NCBI RefSeq assembly: GCF_000004075.3
Contig: NC_026655.2
Location: 27,079,489-27,143,488 of the forward strand
DNA length: 64,000 nt
Origin: Cucumis sativus
Lineage: Eukaryota; Streptophyta; Magnoliopsida; Cucurbitales; Cucurbitaceae
Direction: 5' to 3'
A model generated the notes under the pieces. That model searched no databases. It was not told the origin of the DNA and worked only from the letters and a program-made list of their open reading frames with translations. This document shows, in pieces, positions 1-11,231 of this stretch; the stretch's first letter is position 1; each line of letters starts with the position of its first letter. Made by a program: the position numbers and the translations under genes.

Positions 1-34
1 TCCATCAGAATAACAATCACATCCTGATGCTATC

Positions 35-260
35 ATACTCATTAAGGAAGCAGTGAGATTATGTGGCTTCCCACGTTCAATTATCTCTAATCGTGACAGG
101 ATATTTGTGAGACTTTTGGAATGAATTGTTTAAGATACAAGGAACCCAACTTCAAAAAAACGCCACCTTCCATGTTTAGATGGACGAACTATGTGAGATT
201 GTCAACAAGTGCTAGGAGATCTATGAAGATATTGAAGAAAATGATTTGTAAGAACATCTT
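35..260 (+). mobile_element. Ty3/gypsy integrase remnant, broken
   Basis: Translation gives a decayed piece of an LTR-retrotransposon integrase core. One frame reads VRLCGFPRSIISNRDRIF, and after a frameshift near position 110 another frame reads DFWNELFKIQGTQLQ. This is the order found in Ty3/gypsy integrases (GFP-S-I-S-D/N-R-D-x-x-F, then FW-x-ELF, then GT-x-L). Further downstream traces of the DGQTE-VVN-x-x-LE stretch appear in mixed frames with stops. The frameshift and several stop codons show that it cannot be functional. It lies upstream of the PIG-V exons, probably inside one of that gene's introns. Both ends are approximate and the left part may extend beyond the window. Confidence 0.75.
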
Positions 261-539
261 TTGAATTTTCTTTTGTTACATGTCAGGAACCATGCGATTT
301 TGGTAAGTTGAAAGGGTGGGATACTTTGGTTGGGTGTGAAGTAGGACCATTTCCTTCTTCATACTTGCATCTCCATTTGAGCCACAACCACAAGATTTGT
401 TTTTGGGATCTCATATTGAGTTATTGTGAGTAAGATTCATAAGAGACTCGTCTTGGAAAGAGCTTTTTCTTGAAAGGTGGTGGATTTACACTCATTCTAT
501 TTGCGGAGTTCTCGAAAGAGGTTGCAACGAGATGGTTGA

Positions 540-845
540 GAAGTTCCATCTCAATCCTTCTTTTTCATGAGAATGAAAGGTTTTTATGGTGAATCGGGAT
601 GTGTGCAGTCTTGTGGGACTTCTGGGGAGTGCAGAGCAAAGCTTGAGAGATCGTTGAGTGATGTTTGGTTTATTGCTAGTTCTAACGTTTCTTCATGGGC
701 CTCAAGTCTATTCTTATGTGATAGAAGGCCCTTGTTTTAAATTGTCCACTTTTAAGGAGCTTTACTTTTTGTATCCTCTTGTATTATTTCATTCTCTCTT
801 AATAAATCCTCTGTTATAATCCTCTGTTATTCATTATATATATAG
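540..845 (+). mobile_element. LINE (non-LTR retrotransposon) 3' end remnant
   Basis: Around 598-650 one frame reads MCAVLWDFWGVQSKA, and about 645-738 another frame reads SLSDVWFIASSNVSSWAS followed by a stop. I recognise this Cys/Trp-rich tail as the C-terminal zinc-binding (zf-RVT) end of plant LINE polyproteins, with the frame interrupted. After the stop comes a T-rich 3' tail of the kind that ends these elements. It is a dead 5'-truncated copy. The family call rests on memory of this tail and would need a homology search to confirm. Confidence 0.5.
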
Positions 846-869
846 ATAGGTAGAGTCTAATTTTAAGAG

Positions 870-1140
870 CTTTATTTTTTTGGGGGTTTTTACAAAAATA
901 ACAAAAAAATTTATGATAATAGAGTTTATGTCACAACATTTTCTAAATTCTAAATTTGCAAAAGTAGCAAATTTAAAAGTGATGACCTCTGATAGCCATA
1001 TGATTGTCGTCTGATAGCCTTATGATTACCGTCTAATAGTCGTCTAATATCACTAATTTTACCATATTTGCAATATGCAAAAAATTGATGTCATGAGCTT
1101 TTTTTTTCTAAATATTTTTGTCATTTGATGCAATTTCCCT
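870..1140. repeat. AT-rich MITE-like segment with short internal repeats
   Basis: This segment sits between two LINE-tail-like copies. It contains an imperfect tandem motif of about 23 bp, ctgatagccatatgattgtc and variants, at roughly 990-1060. It is flanked by AT-rich arms with words such as ttgcaaaagtagcaaattt and accatatttgcaatatgc that partly mirror each other. The build resembles the other AT-rich inverted-repeat elements in this window. No clear target-site duplication was found, so the limits are approximate. Confidence 0.4.
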
Positions 1141-1146
1141 TATTTT

Positions 1147-1215
1147 TTTATGCTCTTGATTTATTTCATTTCTGCTCAATAAATCCTCTGGTATTCATAT
1201 AGATAGATAGAATAT
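1147..1215 (+). repeat. Second copy of LINE-tail-like sequence
   Basis: The stretch including aataaatcctctggtattca and the following gatagatag repeats, with small changes, the sequence found at about 775-850 at the end of the LINE remnant. The two copies are in direct orientation about 370 bp apart and bracket the MITE-like segment. They are either two truncated LINE tails or a local duplication. Confidence 0.5.
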
Positions 1216-1506
1216 AACTTCAAGTTTTTTTGGACACTCAAATCGGAAATTAAGGCTCTGGTAGTTTTCAAAGAAGCAGGCGCACAGGAAAAGAAAGCAT
1301 GTAGATTTAATTGTTTATACAATTGGGAAATATCATTCGATTTTCAGTATTCCTTACAAACTATTGTGAAAAGACAATACGTTAGAAATGTTTACTTTGT
1401 TTCAGAAATTCATTATAAACCTCTTTTCAGATTTTATTATTTATATTCTAATTGAAATTGCTATGCTCTTTTTTTAACATCTTGCATACGTCTTTTGGGA
1501 TGGCAG

Positions 1507-2844
1507 GGGAGTAGGTTTCTTAAAATACTTTCGATTCGAACAGCTACCAAACTTTCTACTTGCATCCCCAATTTTGTCTTTGGTTTTTTTCTCAATTCTC
1601 CACTACGGAAAGTCAAAGACAAAGCTTTTATTCTCGGTGGGTTTCCAACCAATGGATGATGATAGAAATTCTGCTGCCATGCTTTACTTTCCAGAACGTG
1701 TTTCAAGGTCAAGCACACCTCATACTACATCTTCCTCTGGGTTACAAGGTAATGCTTATTTTTCAATGGTAATGTAACAAGATTTTGTGTTGTATGAGTA
1801 GGTATAAGTTTTGAAATTGAGTAGTATCTTGTCTTGACTTTCCTTGTCATTTTGTTTTGTTGCAATTTTTAAAGCACCTTAAGCTATTATTTCATAGGAA
1901 ATCAGAATCTTAGACAGAGAAAGAAGATTTTTGTACAGGATCCTGCTGAGCTTGCAGTAGAGGATAAACCGTCCAATGGGTCAGGATACTTTTCTGCTCT
2001 TGTACTTCCATTTATCCTACATTTGGGGTTTATGGCTGCCACAGCATTTTTTATCATGCATGTACAGGTTTGTCTCCTCTCCATAATTTGTACTTTTTTC
2101 AAAAGAATATGTACATGGTGTGTGCTGAAGAATATCATTTGCTTGCTTTCTGTTATTTCAGCTACGAGTCAGCATTATTGTTTGCATTATAAATCTAGTT
2201 TCAATATATATACATATATATATATATATACACATTAGCAGCTGTTGAAGACAACTATCAAGTAATTTTTGAGTTTGGAACCCTCTGGTCCTATGAGGCA
2301 ATAGTTCTCAAGTTATTCCTTATAAATACCGATAAATAGTCCATATGGTATGAATTGTGTACGAGAATTTTATCAAACCATTAGACTATTTGTGAGATTT
2401 TATTAAATCAAATGGATTAAATTCCAATTATAAATCATAGGGACTGAATTCTAAGTTTCTCCAAACGATTCGAACCAAATTTGCAATTTAACCCTAAAAC
2501 TATGGTTCATGTTGTATGGACATTACATAGTTAATTTTCTATATTTTAGAGAGTAATATTCAGCATAAGCCTCTTCTGTTAGAAGCATAAGTTATTCAAA
2601 CCCTAGCAAATAGCAAAACAAATCCATAAAAACATTCTAAGTTCCATGTCTTGTTTTTAAGCTTAGTATCTCAGAGTTCAGAATTCAACAGGTTGCAACA
2701 CGATTTCTCTCTGCAAGCCCTCCTCTCTATTGGTTTGCCTCATACATTACAGTTAAGCGATGGAGATATATTATCTGGGCATACTCTATCGCATATATCC
2801 TCCTCGGTAGTCTGCTGTTTTCAAATTTCTACCCATTCACATGA
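1507..2844 (+). CDS. PIGV: GPI mannosyltransferase 2 (PIG-V), C-terminal part (5' end outside or unresolved)
   Basis: PIG-V adds the second mannose to the glycosylphosphatidylinositol anchor precursor on the lumenal side of the ER membrane. Three exons are visible: 1507-1748, 1898-2067 and 2692-2844 (stop TGA). All have AG acceptors and GT donors, and the phases join without a break. The first reads VGFLKYFRFEQLPNFLLASP, a typical PIG-V membrane segment and loop. The second carries a charged loop followed by a hydrophobic helix (SALVLPFILHLGFMAATAFF). The last reads ATRFLSASPPLYWFASYI, then a final membrane helix and NFYPFT at the C-terminus. The catalytic N-terminal exons are not in the window, or are hidden upstream of the transposon debris. 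It converges on Y3IP1, with the stops about 1.1 kb apart. Identification is from memory of the family and is fairly secure. Confidence 0.85.
2203..2232. repeat. AT dinucleotide microsatellite
   Basis: An (AT)n tract interrupted once by a C lies in the last visible intron of the PIG-V gene. Confidence 0.85.
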
Positions 2845-3960
2845 TTTGTTGCAGCAAAACAACACTTTAGCTTTGGTATCGAATCATCTTGGTTGCTGAT
2901 GATCGTGCTATTGCTTCATAGTCCACACTGTTTTGGATGAGAAAAAATGTTTAGAACAAGAGCCACAAAGTTCGTTATAGTTCATGTATTAGGGGAGTTC
3001 TTCGAGTAGAAGTTATTTAAGTAATTTAAAGAAATTTTGTTCACCTTGTATGTAATAATTGACTTAATGAGGGTAATTGTTGATTACCAAGTTGTATAAT
3101 TGCTTGTGTTTCAGGTTGCTTTTAGGTACTGTCTTCAAATACAAAGCTTTCCTAACTATTCAAATGTTCCATTTACAATTTCTTCTCCTTTGTTTATATG
3201 TAAATATTTGGTTAGTTTTAGCTTTTGAATTTCACTTTTAAGTTTATTTTAGTCACAAACTTTTAGAGAAATGTATTTTCACTTTTAAAAAGTGATTATT
3301 TCAATTCCGTTCTTTTAACATGAGACTTTATTTGCGACAGTTCTTAAAATAAAACCATAAACTGATAATAAAAATTTTGAACTGTGTCAAATTTAGGTTA
3401 AAATTTTGTAACTTTGGATCAAAACAGTCACTTTTTTAAAGACTAAAACAACAATTTAAACTTTTTTTTTTCTACTTAAGTTTAGTAGGAGAATGTTGAT
3501 TATTAGTAACTATAATCCAAGTCCAACGACAATGGTTAGATGTCATTTTTAAATACTCGTCAATCGAATTGCTGCTTTTGTTTACAGATTTAGACAATGG
3601 TCTCATGTGTCAATACAAACTAAGCATAATCAAATGAAGCTCAATTTTTAAATTACAATTAATTCATTCTCATTGCACTTAGTAAACATGGTCTAGATGC
3701 CGTCTTACTACTTTATAGAAATGATGATTAAAAATGGTTAGTGATAGTCTGACCAAGTCCATCTAAAGTTTCATAACTAAATTTCATAAAATTGAAACCT
3801 TGATGTCGATTAAATAACCTAGGCCTATCATAAAACGATCACAATGAGACATTTCTTCTAAAAGCAAGTCCCTATCAACATTAGAGATGGATTAGTTTCA
3901 ACTTTCAAACACTGTACAAAGAAGTTGAGATACAATAATACAAAGAGATCAAGAAATATC
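2845..3960. other. Intergenic region between two convergent genes
   Basis: It contains the 3' flanks of PIG-V and Y3IP1. The sequence is AT-rich and I see no other gene. Reading frames starting near 2651 and 3925 are antisense or frame-shifted shadows of the real exons. Confidence 0.6.
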
Positions 3961-5941
3961 TCAAACAGAGGGACCAGATCTGAGCACTCTCTCCAGTTTC
4001 TCAGCTTTTGTGTAATCATTTTCATTGAGAGGCCCAGCAGGGAATGGAGTTATTTCCACAATAAGATGTGGGGTTGGAAGCTCATCAAACAAAGCTCTCA
4101 CATTGTTGCAACAAACACTCTCCCCATGAGCACTTTCCCTCCTGATTTGACAACCCTACAAATCACAAACCTCTACATTGTGATGTCTTTGAGAATAATC
4201 ATGCAATTGAGCAAAAAACGGAACGGTTTGTGTGTGTGAAGAGTGAACAGGATGGATAACAAGCATGATGTGGAATGGAAATGGAGGAATGAATAATTCT
4301 AGGATTGTGATTAGATTTAGAACCTTGTGAGATGTGGCATCAACGAAGTGATCGTCGTCGGAAAGGAGGGACATGATGGCTTTAAGAAGACGCCGTCCTT
4401 CGGATTTAGATGGCACTCGATAGTTCCTTCTGAGGGTTCCCTTTGTGGTAGGATGCCATTTGCTCACTAGTTTTCTTTTATCAACTGCTTCATCCACTGT
4501 CAACAAACACAAGAAAGTATGATTCATTCATCCACTGCCAATTCCAGAGGTTGAGGAAAGAAAACACTGAAAGGGATTAAAACAAATTCCTTTAACCACA
4601 CTTTTTAATTTCATATACAAAACTCTAATTTGCTTGTATCGTTCCAAATTCCAATTTTATCAGATGTCTCCAAAGGGGCGATACAAAACTCTAATCTAGA
4701 TATATTATACAATTCAACAGAGCTACATAAGGTGTAAAGAAAAGAATCAAAGAATACCAGATAATTAGCATACTAAACTCTAGGATCAAATTAAACAAAA
4801 TGTTGTAAGCAGAGTTGTTCAATGTTTATAAGTATTCCATGTTTATTAGACTAATAAACATGGAACAACTCTAGAACATTCACAAAGATCACTGAGAATT
4901 ATAGATGGTCTGCCAAACCTAGCATTCAAGACTTTCTTTTATAGGAAACAACTATATTACAAAAAGAAAACTCTATACAAGAGATCCCCATCAAATAGAG
5001 TAGCAAAGTGCCTTCCAACCCAGCATTCAAGATTCAGCAGAAGAATGGATTAACAAAGCCCCAAAGTATTAGTTCCAACAATGTTTACATTCATAACTTA
5101 ACTGCTAAAACTTTTTCTATTAATCTTTCGTACCCTATCAAACAAAAAGAAGTCATTCAATGTCAACTACATAGCTAATGATTATTGAAGCTTCAGCCAT
5201 ATGATTTGTAGAATTTTAGTCCCTTGTTTCAATTCAAAATCAAAACAAAAGGCAACGTTGATCAGTGAATTCTTCAGTTAATGTATCCTTCAGTGTATTC
5301 TAACAAACTATGCTCAGTTTGGTAAGTTGATAAAATTCCTTTACATAACCCACAAATCAAGCAGATTTAAAAGATCACCAACAAACCTGGCTTTCCTCTT
5401 ACGCTCTCCAACCATTTAGAAAACCCCAAATCACTGCTGCTTTCTCCATCAGAACTACCACCATAGGATAAGTCCAAATCTGGAAAGAAAGAAGAACCAA
5501 AAAAAAAAAAAAAAACACGAACACAAACACAAAATTTCCCTATAAAAATCAAATCCCATAATAAAAAATAAAATAAAAAAGGAAAGGAAGATTGAAAAGG
5601 CAAGAAAATCAGAAAGAAGACGAACCAGAGATAAGTGGGTTGGATTGAGATCCAGCAAGACCAGCTCTTAGAAGGGCATAGAAGATGCAAAGTCTACCAG
5701 CCCACAAAATAGGAGCTTCGATGAGAGAAGCGCGAGTGGATGAAGGAGAATTGAAGGTGTTGGAGAGGGATTTGTTGGATCTTGTTTTGTGGAAATGGAG
5801 GAAGGTTGTGAGGGCATTTTTGGGGTGAGATGGAAAACCAGGGAAAAGGGATTTGGGGAGAAGAAGATTAATGGAATTGAGAGAGTGAAAATGGAAGGGG
5901 AAAGTGGAGGATTGGGAAGGGGAAATGAGAGAGTGAAGCAT
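3961..5941 (-). CDS. Y3IP1: Ycf3-interacting protein 1, chloroplastic (PSI assembly factor)
   Basis: Y3IP1 is a nuclear-encoded thylakoid protein that works with plastid Ycf3 in assembling photosystem I; the Arabidopsis homologue is also linked to stress tolerance. Four exons are read on the minus strand: 5941-5626, 5479-5387, 4496-4324 and 4155-3961. They total 777 nt (258 aa), and all introns are GT-AG with matching phases. Residues 1-70 are rich in Ser, Pro and His with few acidic residues, as expected of a chloroplast transit peptide. A hydrophobic stretch (LWAGRLCIFYALLRAGLAG) follows at about 79-97. The conserved core reads RKLVSKWHPTTKGTLRRNY, then KSEGRRLLKAI, and the C-terminal third holds ESVCCNNVRALFDELPTPHL and KLERVLRSGPSV before the stop. 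Length is close to the Arabidopsis protein. The start is the first ATG that gives the transit peptide. Confidence 0.93.
4811..4872. repeat. Perfect palindrome with outer inverted repeat (hairpin) in Y3IP1 intron 2
   Basis: Positions 4835-4849 (ttccatgtttattag) and 4851-4865 (ctaataaacatggaa) are perfect reverse complements separated by one base. A further inverted pair, agagttgttc at 4811-4820 and gaacaactct at 4863-4872, lies around it, with a 14-base left-side bulge and slight overlap with the inner arm. The RNA of either strand could fold into a strong hairpin. Function unknown. Confidence 0.9.
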
Positions 5942-7339
5942 TGTTGAGTTGTAGACTGATGAAATGCTCTCTAATCCACGCAGTGGCAGTGCATAGCGAG
6001 GGAGACAAGCTGACTCTTAGCCTTTCTACTCACAAAACGCTACCGTTTAACCCCTTGAAGGGATTTTTTCTATTTTTCTTTTTGTAAGTACAAATGTCTA
6101 ACCAAGCAAATTAAGAGCAAATTCAAGTTATATCGTTAAATAAAAGTAAGCATTGGATAGAATCATGGTTATAAAAATCACAAATCAAATCAACCAAAAT
6201 TTCATTCAAGTTTCTAAACTTTTTTATCAACAGGTTTTCAACAATTTGAGAATCAGTTTGAATCCAAAGAGAGAAAATATCGTTTTAAGAGCTCTAATCA
6301 AACATGTCAAAGGACTTAGCAAGCAATTCAATTTTGTTGAGCAGAGATGTAGACAAATTGAAAATAGGAAGGATGGTGAGTGGGTCCAAATGGGCCATTT
6401 TAATGCCTTATCCAAATGCAAACAATGTATCTAACAAAAGTCTTTAATTTCCTAAGAAGTTGTAACTTTTGGAACTTACGAAATTAATAGCAAGAGTGAT
6501 TTTAGCCTGTCAAACTCACTTGTATTTAAAATAATCATGTTTGACAATAAAATAAAATTAATTTTTAAAAAATAAAAAAAAAATCACTTTAAATTGAAGT
6601 GATTCTTCTTTAGCAATGGTAAGGGAAGCATCTCCGATATTATTAGAAATAAACTAATAAAATTAGATATTTATTTAAAAAATTGACAACCACTTTCGGC
6701 AAACTTTTGATTTTTTTTTTTTTTTTTTTTGTAACTACGACTGCTTTTCTATAGCCATCGATCAATGTTTGATGATCACATTTCTTGGATATGGGATGAA
6801 ATATAGGTTGAGACGTATGTGGATATTTTTTAAAATGTAAAATGTAGGTTTTGGTTGTTATCGTTTTGTAAGTTGTCATTGTTTTGGTTCTAGAGAAAAG
6901 TTTATGAGCAACACTATTTTTTTTTTTTGTAAGTTATTATTGTTTTGGTTATGTAAAGTAAAATTATTTAGTATGTAAGTTGTTATGTTTTGGTTGTAGA
7001 GAAAAGTATATAAGTTTATTTTTCAAAGTGTGTTTATTGAATATGTTTCTATTTTTTACTTTTATTTGTTTTTCATATTCAACTTTCAATGGAGATCACT
7101 TCATGGCATGCAAATAAAAGTTTGTGTACTATTTATGTATTGTTTATTGAAATTTTTGTTACTTTAGATTAATTTACTATTTTTGGTATGTTAATTTTGT
7201 AAGAAACAATTGTAACTTTTATTGAAATATTAAATAAATTCTAGTATTTTCTATTTCTACCGTTTGAATTGTGTTTAGGTACAAACCAAAAGTATGGTGG
7301 AAAAACAATACAAACATAAAATATATAATTTTTTTAAAA
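5942..7339. other. Intergenic, upstream of Y3IP1
   Basis: The part next to 5941 must hold the Y3IP1 promoter, but no firm box can be assigned. A frame at 6153-6434 (+) and its antisense partner encode nothing I recognise and look like chance frames. A T-run near 6713-6731 and AT-rich filler make up the rest. Confidence 0.5.
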
Positions 7340-7757
7340 ATATAGGCTTCTACCCACAACACACTATTTTATAGCGTCGACATTTCGTGGATTTGTCGAC
7401 AAAATCTATAATTGTCGGCGTAATAGAGCTACATCGTCGACAATACAAGGATATGTCGATGACATTCTTACATCATCGACATAATAAATGCCCACGAAAT
7501 ATTTTCACCGTTGGTGAATAGCCCTTTCACCGATGGTTAACTTCTAATGTGGGCATAGTTTCGTAGATTCAATTCTGTCGGCATGCAATTTCAGTATTCA
7601 CCAACGATCACTTTTTCGACATCAACGAAGGCTCTTTCAACGAACCTACACCAACGGTTTGTGTCAACAGCTTAATATCGTCAACAAAAGAAAAGTCGAC
7701 GCATTTTTGAAGATATGTCAACGATTTATGTCATCGGCAAAATGTCAAATTCTTGTA
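7340..7757. mobile_element. CACTA-like (En/Spm) subterminal repeat region, fragment
   Basis: This block is packed with short degenerate motifs around gtcgac, catcgac, gtcaac and ccaacg in both orientations. That is typical of the subterminal regions of non-autonomous CACTA transposons. It ends at 7745-7757 with aaattcttgtag, close to the reverse complement of a CACTA terminus (CACTACAAGAA) but lacking the final TG. The opposite end and target duplication were not found. No transposase coding sequence is visible. Confidence 0.5.
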
Positions 7758-7919
7758 GGAATTAAATTTTTGTATTTAAAAAAGTGATATATAGAGTTGG
7801 TGTGAATGATTATTTATTATTTATTACTATGAAAAGATATTTTTTTCGAGAGAGAAAATTGTCAATATAATAATTAGATTAAGAAAGTGATTAATGAAGC
7901 AACATTTAAAAAAAAAAAT

Positions 7920-8090
7920 CAAATATTATCAAATTTGTGATAGCTATCAATGATGAGATAAAAATCTATAATTAATATATTATCTTATAAATATTAATTT
8001 ATCATTGATAGACCATGAAAGTTTATGACAGACTTTATTATATTTACAATTTAAAATAAAAAGTTAGTTTTAGACATTAATATTTCTTAA
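7920..8090. repeat. AT-rich inverted-repeat element (family copy 1)
   Basis: Words such as gtgatagctatcaatgatga and catcattgatag/accatgaaag repeat the 'gatagac/ctatcact' core seen in other copies at 9150, 38391, 40030 and 47860. The outer arms are decayed and the limits approximate. Confidence 0.4.
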
Positions 8091-9149
8091 ATTGCATTTA
8101 CACATTTATAACTTTATTAAAAAGATGGCATTTGGAAAGAAAGTGTCTGGGCTTTATGGATATGATCATTGGGCTTACCTATACAATGCATAAATATCTT
8201 CTCTTTCTCCTTTCTAGGCTACCTTATATATATTTTACTTTTAACTTTTTCCATTTCCTACTTAATCCATAATGATTCGACTTAACAGAAAACATATCGT
8301 AATAGGTCAAGAGTAATTAGACAAGAAAAATAAATTGACTTAAAAATAATTATTACCTATACCTTTTTATTTTTGTCTAATTGGGATTACCATGGTTAGA
8401 CTAAACATTATCAAATTAGAACAATTGTTTAAAAGAAATTGTGGTTTATTAATTTAGTAGTCTACAACCCTTCTTTTAAGGGTCCAAAGTTTGCAAATTT
8501 TACATTGTTTTTCAGCAAAATAATACTGCATGCAAACACCAAAATGCTCCATTTCAACAAAGGAATGATCCTTCCTAATAGATCTAGAATCTCAACCATA
8601 ACATATTTGAAAATAATCGTCAACAGGTTATTTGGTCATTAAGTAAAATAAATTAATAAGTTGGAGTTCAAAAGTTATTTCACATTTGAAACATAGAGCT
8701 GTAAGATTGAGTTTTACTCTAGTTGTGAAAAGTAAAAAGATGAAGACAACGATAGAAGATAATGTAAATAAATTAAAAAAAGAAAAAACGAATTTGTTCG
8801 AAAAACGTAAAAAATAGAGAAATAAAAGAAAAGAAGTTAGTACTTTAAAGTTTAGTTATCTAACACGAAGCTAATACAATTGGTTGCTCGAACAACCCTA
8901 AACTCATTAATTAAAAGTATAGTTGTTGGTGTCTATAACTTTGGCATTTCAATTCCTCTAACAACTCTATCTACAGAACACCCCTAATTTATCAACTCTC
9001 TTAATCGTTCTAGGCGTATTTTTCTTTTCATCATTTACCTTCCTAAAATATGTACATATCTACATTTCACTAAATTAGCAATCACCTTAAATATATCTAA
9101 AGAAATTGTATTTGTGTTTTAAATTAGAGCGCTTTGTTGTATATAAAAG

Positions 9150-9310
9150 GTTTTCAATTATATACCAAAATGAACTAACTTATTTATAAATATAGCAAAA
9201 TTTTAATTTTTATATGTGATAAACCACGACAGACTCATATAGATATCTATTTACCTTAGTGACAGACATTTGCAAATGTCTATTTTGATCTATCATGTAG
9301 TCTAAGAAAA
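9150..9310. repeat. AT-rich inverted-repeat element (family copy 2)
   Basis: It holds gtgataaaccacgacagact and atttgcaaatgtctattttg around a core of gatag/agaca words. It is preceded by 'aatatagcaaaat', another word shared with the family. Boundaries are not resolved. Confidence 0.4.
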
Positions 9311-10868
9311 TTTAACCAAGAGAAAAAAATAATTGAAATTACCTTTTCCTTTCTAAAAAGAAAAATGTTTAAACGAGAAACTATGAAAAACTATGCACAT
9401 TAATCAACCATATGAAATGGCAAAAGGGTTAAAAGATCGTGAGTTAAATTTTTTATTATCATTTACCTAAGATTTAGTATCTACGAACGCTTTTTACATA
9501 TCTAAATATCATAATGTCAAATTAAGTTTATTGTCGTGTATGATTAGTCGAATTACAGGCACTATATAAAATATATATACACACACGAATGAATGTTGAT
9601 TGAACTTACTGTTAGGAATTTTAATATTAAAAAAATTATGATGAAGTTAATTAAAATTAAAACTTAAATAATTTTTTCAAACTCTCTATTATTAGGGTTT
9701 TGAAAAATCAAGAATATGTGTCATTTTTGTAGCATGAGAAATATATATATTATATATATGCTCCACTAAATCTGAAAAGGGCTGGAAGAGGGCTCTCATC
9801 ATGAGTTATAAATAATTAATGAAAAAAATATTGTCCCAATTTTGATTCTACTTTTTATTTTTTATTAAAAAAAATACAATAACCAAAATCACAAATAAAC
9901 AAAGAAATAAAAAAGTCATAAGTGGTTGTTTAATAATTAGGTTTAATTATTGGTTACAAATTATAGAGGAGAAAATGGTCCTCCCTATGTAAAGAAATTT
10001 TTGTAACAGAGTAGCCTTTTCCCTATTCAAAATTTAAAACCAACCTCTTTTATTGTGATTTTCAAATTATATGATGATAATTTTAGTGAATCTATCAAAT
10101 TTTACTTATTTAACTTCTTTTTATAATTTTATATATAACCTTCTCATAACGACAACAACCGTAAATTTATAATTTGAATAAGAGAGAATTTTATAAAACA
10201 AAAAAAAAAAAAAACGACTTTAATATTGAATTCAAAGAATAAATATATTTTGAATGGATTTGATTTAGGTTTATCTTAATTGGACATGGTGTTTTTTTCT
10301 TTCAATTGATATGTTATTTTATTTTTTATTTTTTATGTAAAATTCTCCCTAGTTCTAAAATTAAAATAAGTAAGTAATTGTGTAGATGATATGAGATGCA
10401 TTTCTACCACTAATTTCATATATATTATTTAACCTAAGTAAATAGGTTTTTAATTCTTAATTGTAGCCTTTATAGGGTTGAGGGGTCCAAATTGTGTCAT
10501 CAACTAAAGAGTGAGGATTTTGTTATCGAGAAAAGAAATGGTAATAGAGAAGAAGAGAAAAAAAAATCCAAAGGCTAACCTTAGGGAGGGGATAGGAAGG
10601 AAGAGAGAAGCTGTGTGATGATTGATAGAAGATAAAAGAATAAATATATAGTTGGTCAAGCAAAGTTATGGAGAAAAAAGGAATCTATTATAATAGGTGG
10701 TGGATATGATTCGAGTCAAAAGACGTTTTAGTTGCTAGCTAGCTGACTACCAAAGGTATATGTTGGTTAACCTATGTTTGCTATAGAAGTGTTTTGTATA
10801 ATATGTGCTATAAATTGTTTTTTTATATGTCATTTGAATTTATCCATGAAAATCTTGTTTTACTTAAA

Positions 10869-10924
10869 AGCATGACTTAATATTCGAATCAACGTAAGCA
10901 TGACTTAATATTCGAATCAACGTT
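10869..10924. repeat. 28-bp tandem duplication
   Basis: A 28-bp unit beginning agcatgacttaatattcg occurs twice head to tail (10869-10896 and 10897-10924), nearly identical up to the last base. It is a recent replication-slippage type duplication in intergenic DNA. Confidence 0.9.
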
Positions 10925-11231
10925 AAATATGAATTTGGTCTCAAATACTACTGGAATAATCAATGACTCTAATTCTCATAGTAAGATTTCTCACCAAATT
11001 ATCATTTTAATATATATATTATTCTTTTTATATATATATTATTTCTCTATTTTTATTATTCAAATTAAACTACAGTATATGTATAAATGAAAGGAACTAA
11101 ATTTTTTTAAAAAAAGTTGTAAAAGTGAGTGTGAAATATGGAAGCTAAATCTATAGGTGTAAATTGAAACATTAGAACTAAAAATATATTTTGGAAAAAG
11201 TAATAATTAGACTTCAAAAGATGAGCAATTT

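Larger units (their letters stand above)
7758..11223. other. AT-rich intergenic sequence
   Basis: Apart from the repeats listed separately, I see no gene. Stretches around 8200-9100 and 9400-10800 are low-complexity, with short frames of no recognisable product. A purine-rich block near 10510-10690 (many gaa and aag) is the only compositional change. Confidence 0.5.

Noticed and set aside
4156..4527. 123-codon minus-strand frame as a separate gene
   Set aside because: Only 4324-4496 is coding (Y3IP1 exon 3). The rest is read-through into introns on both sides.
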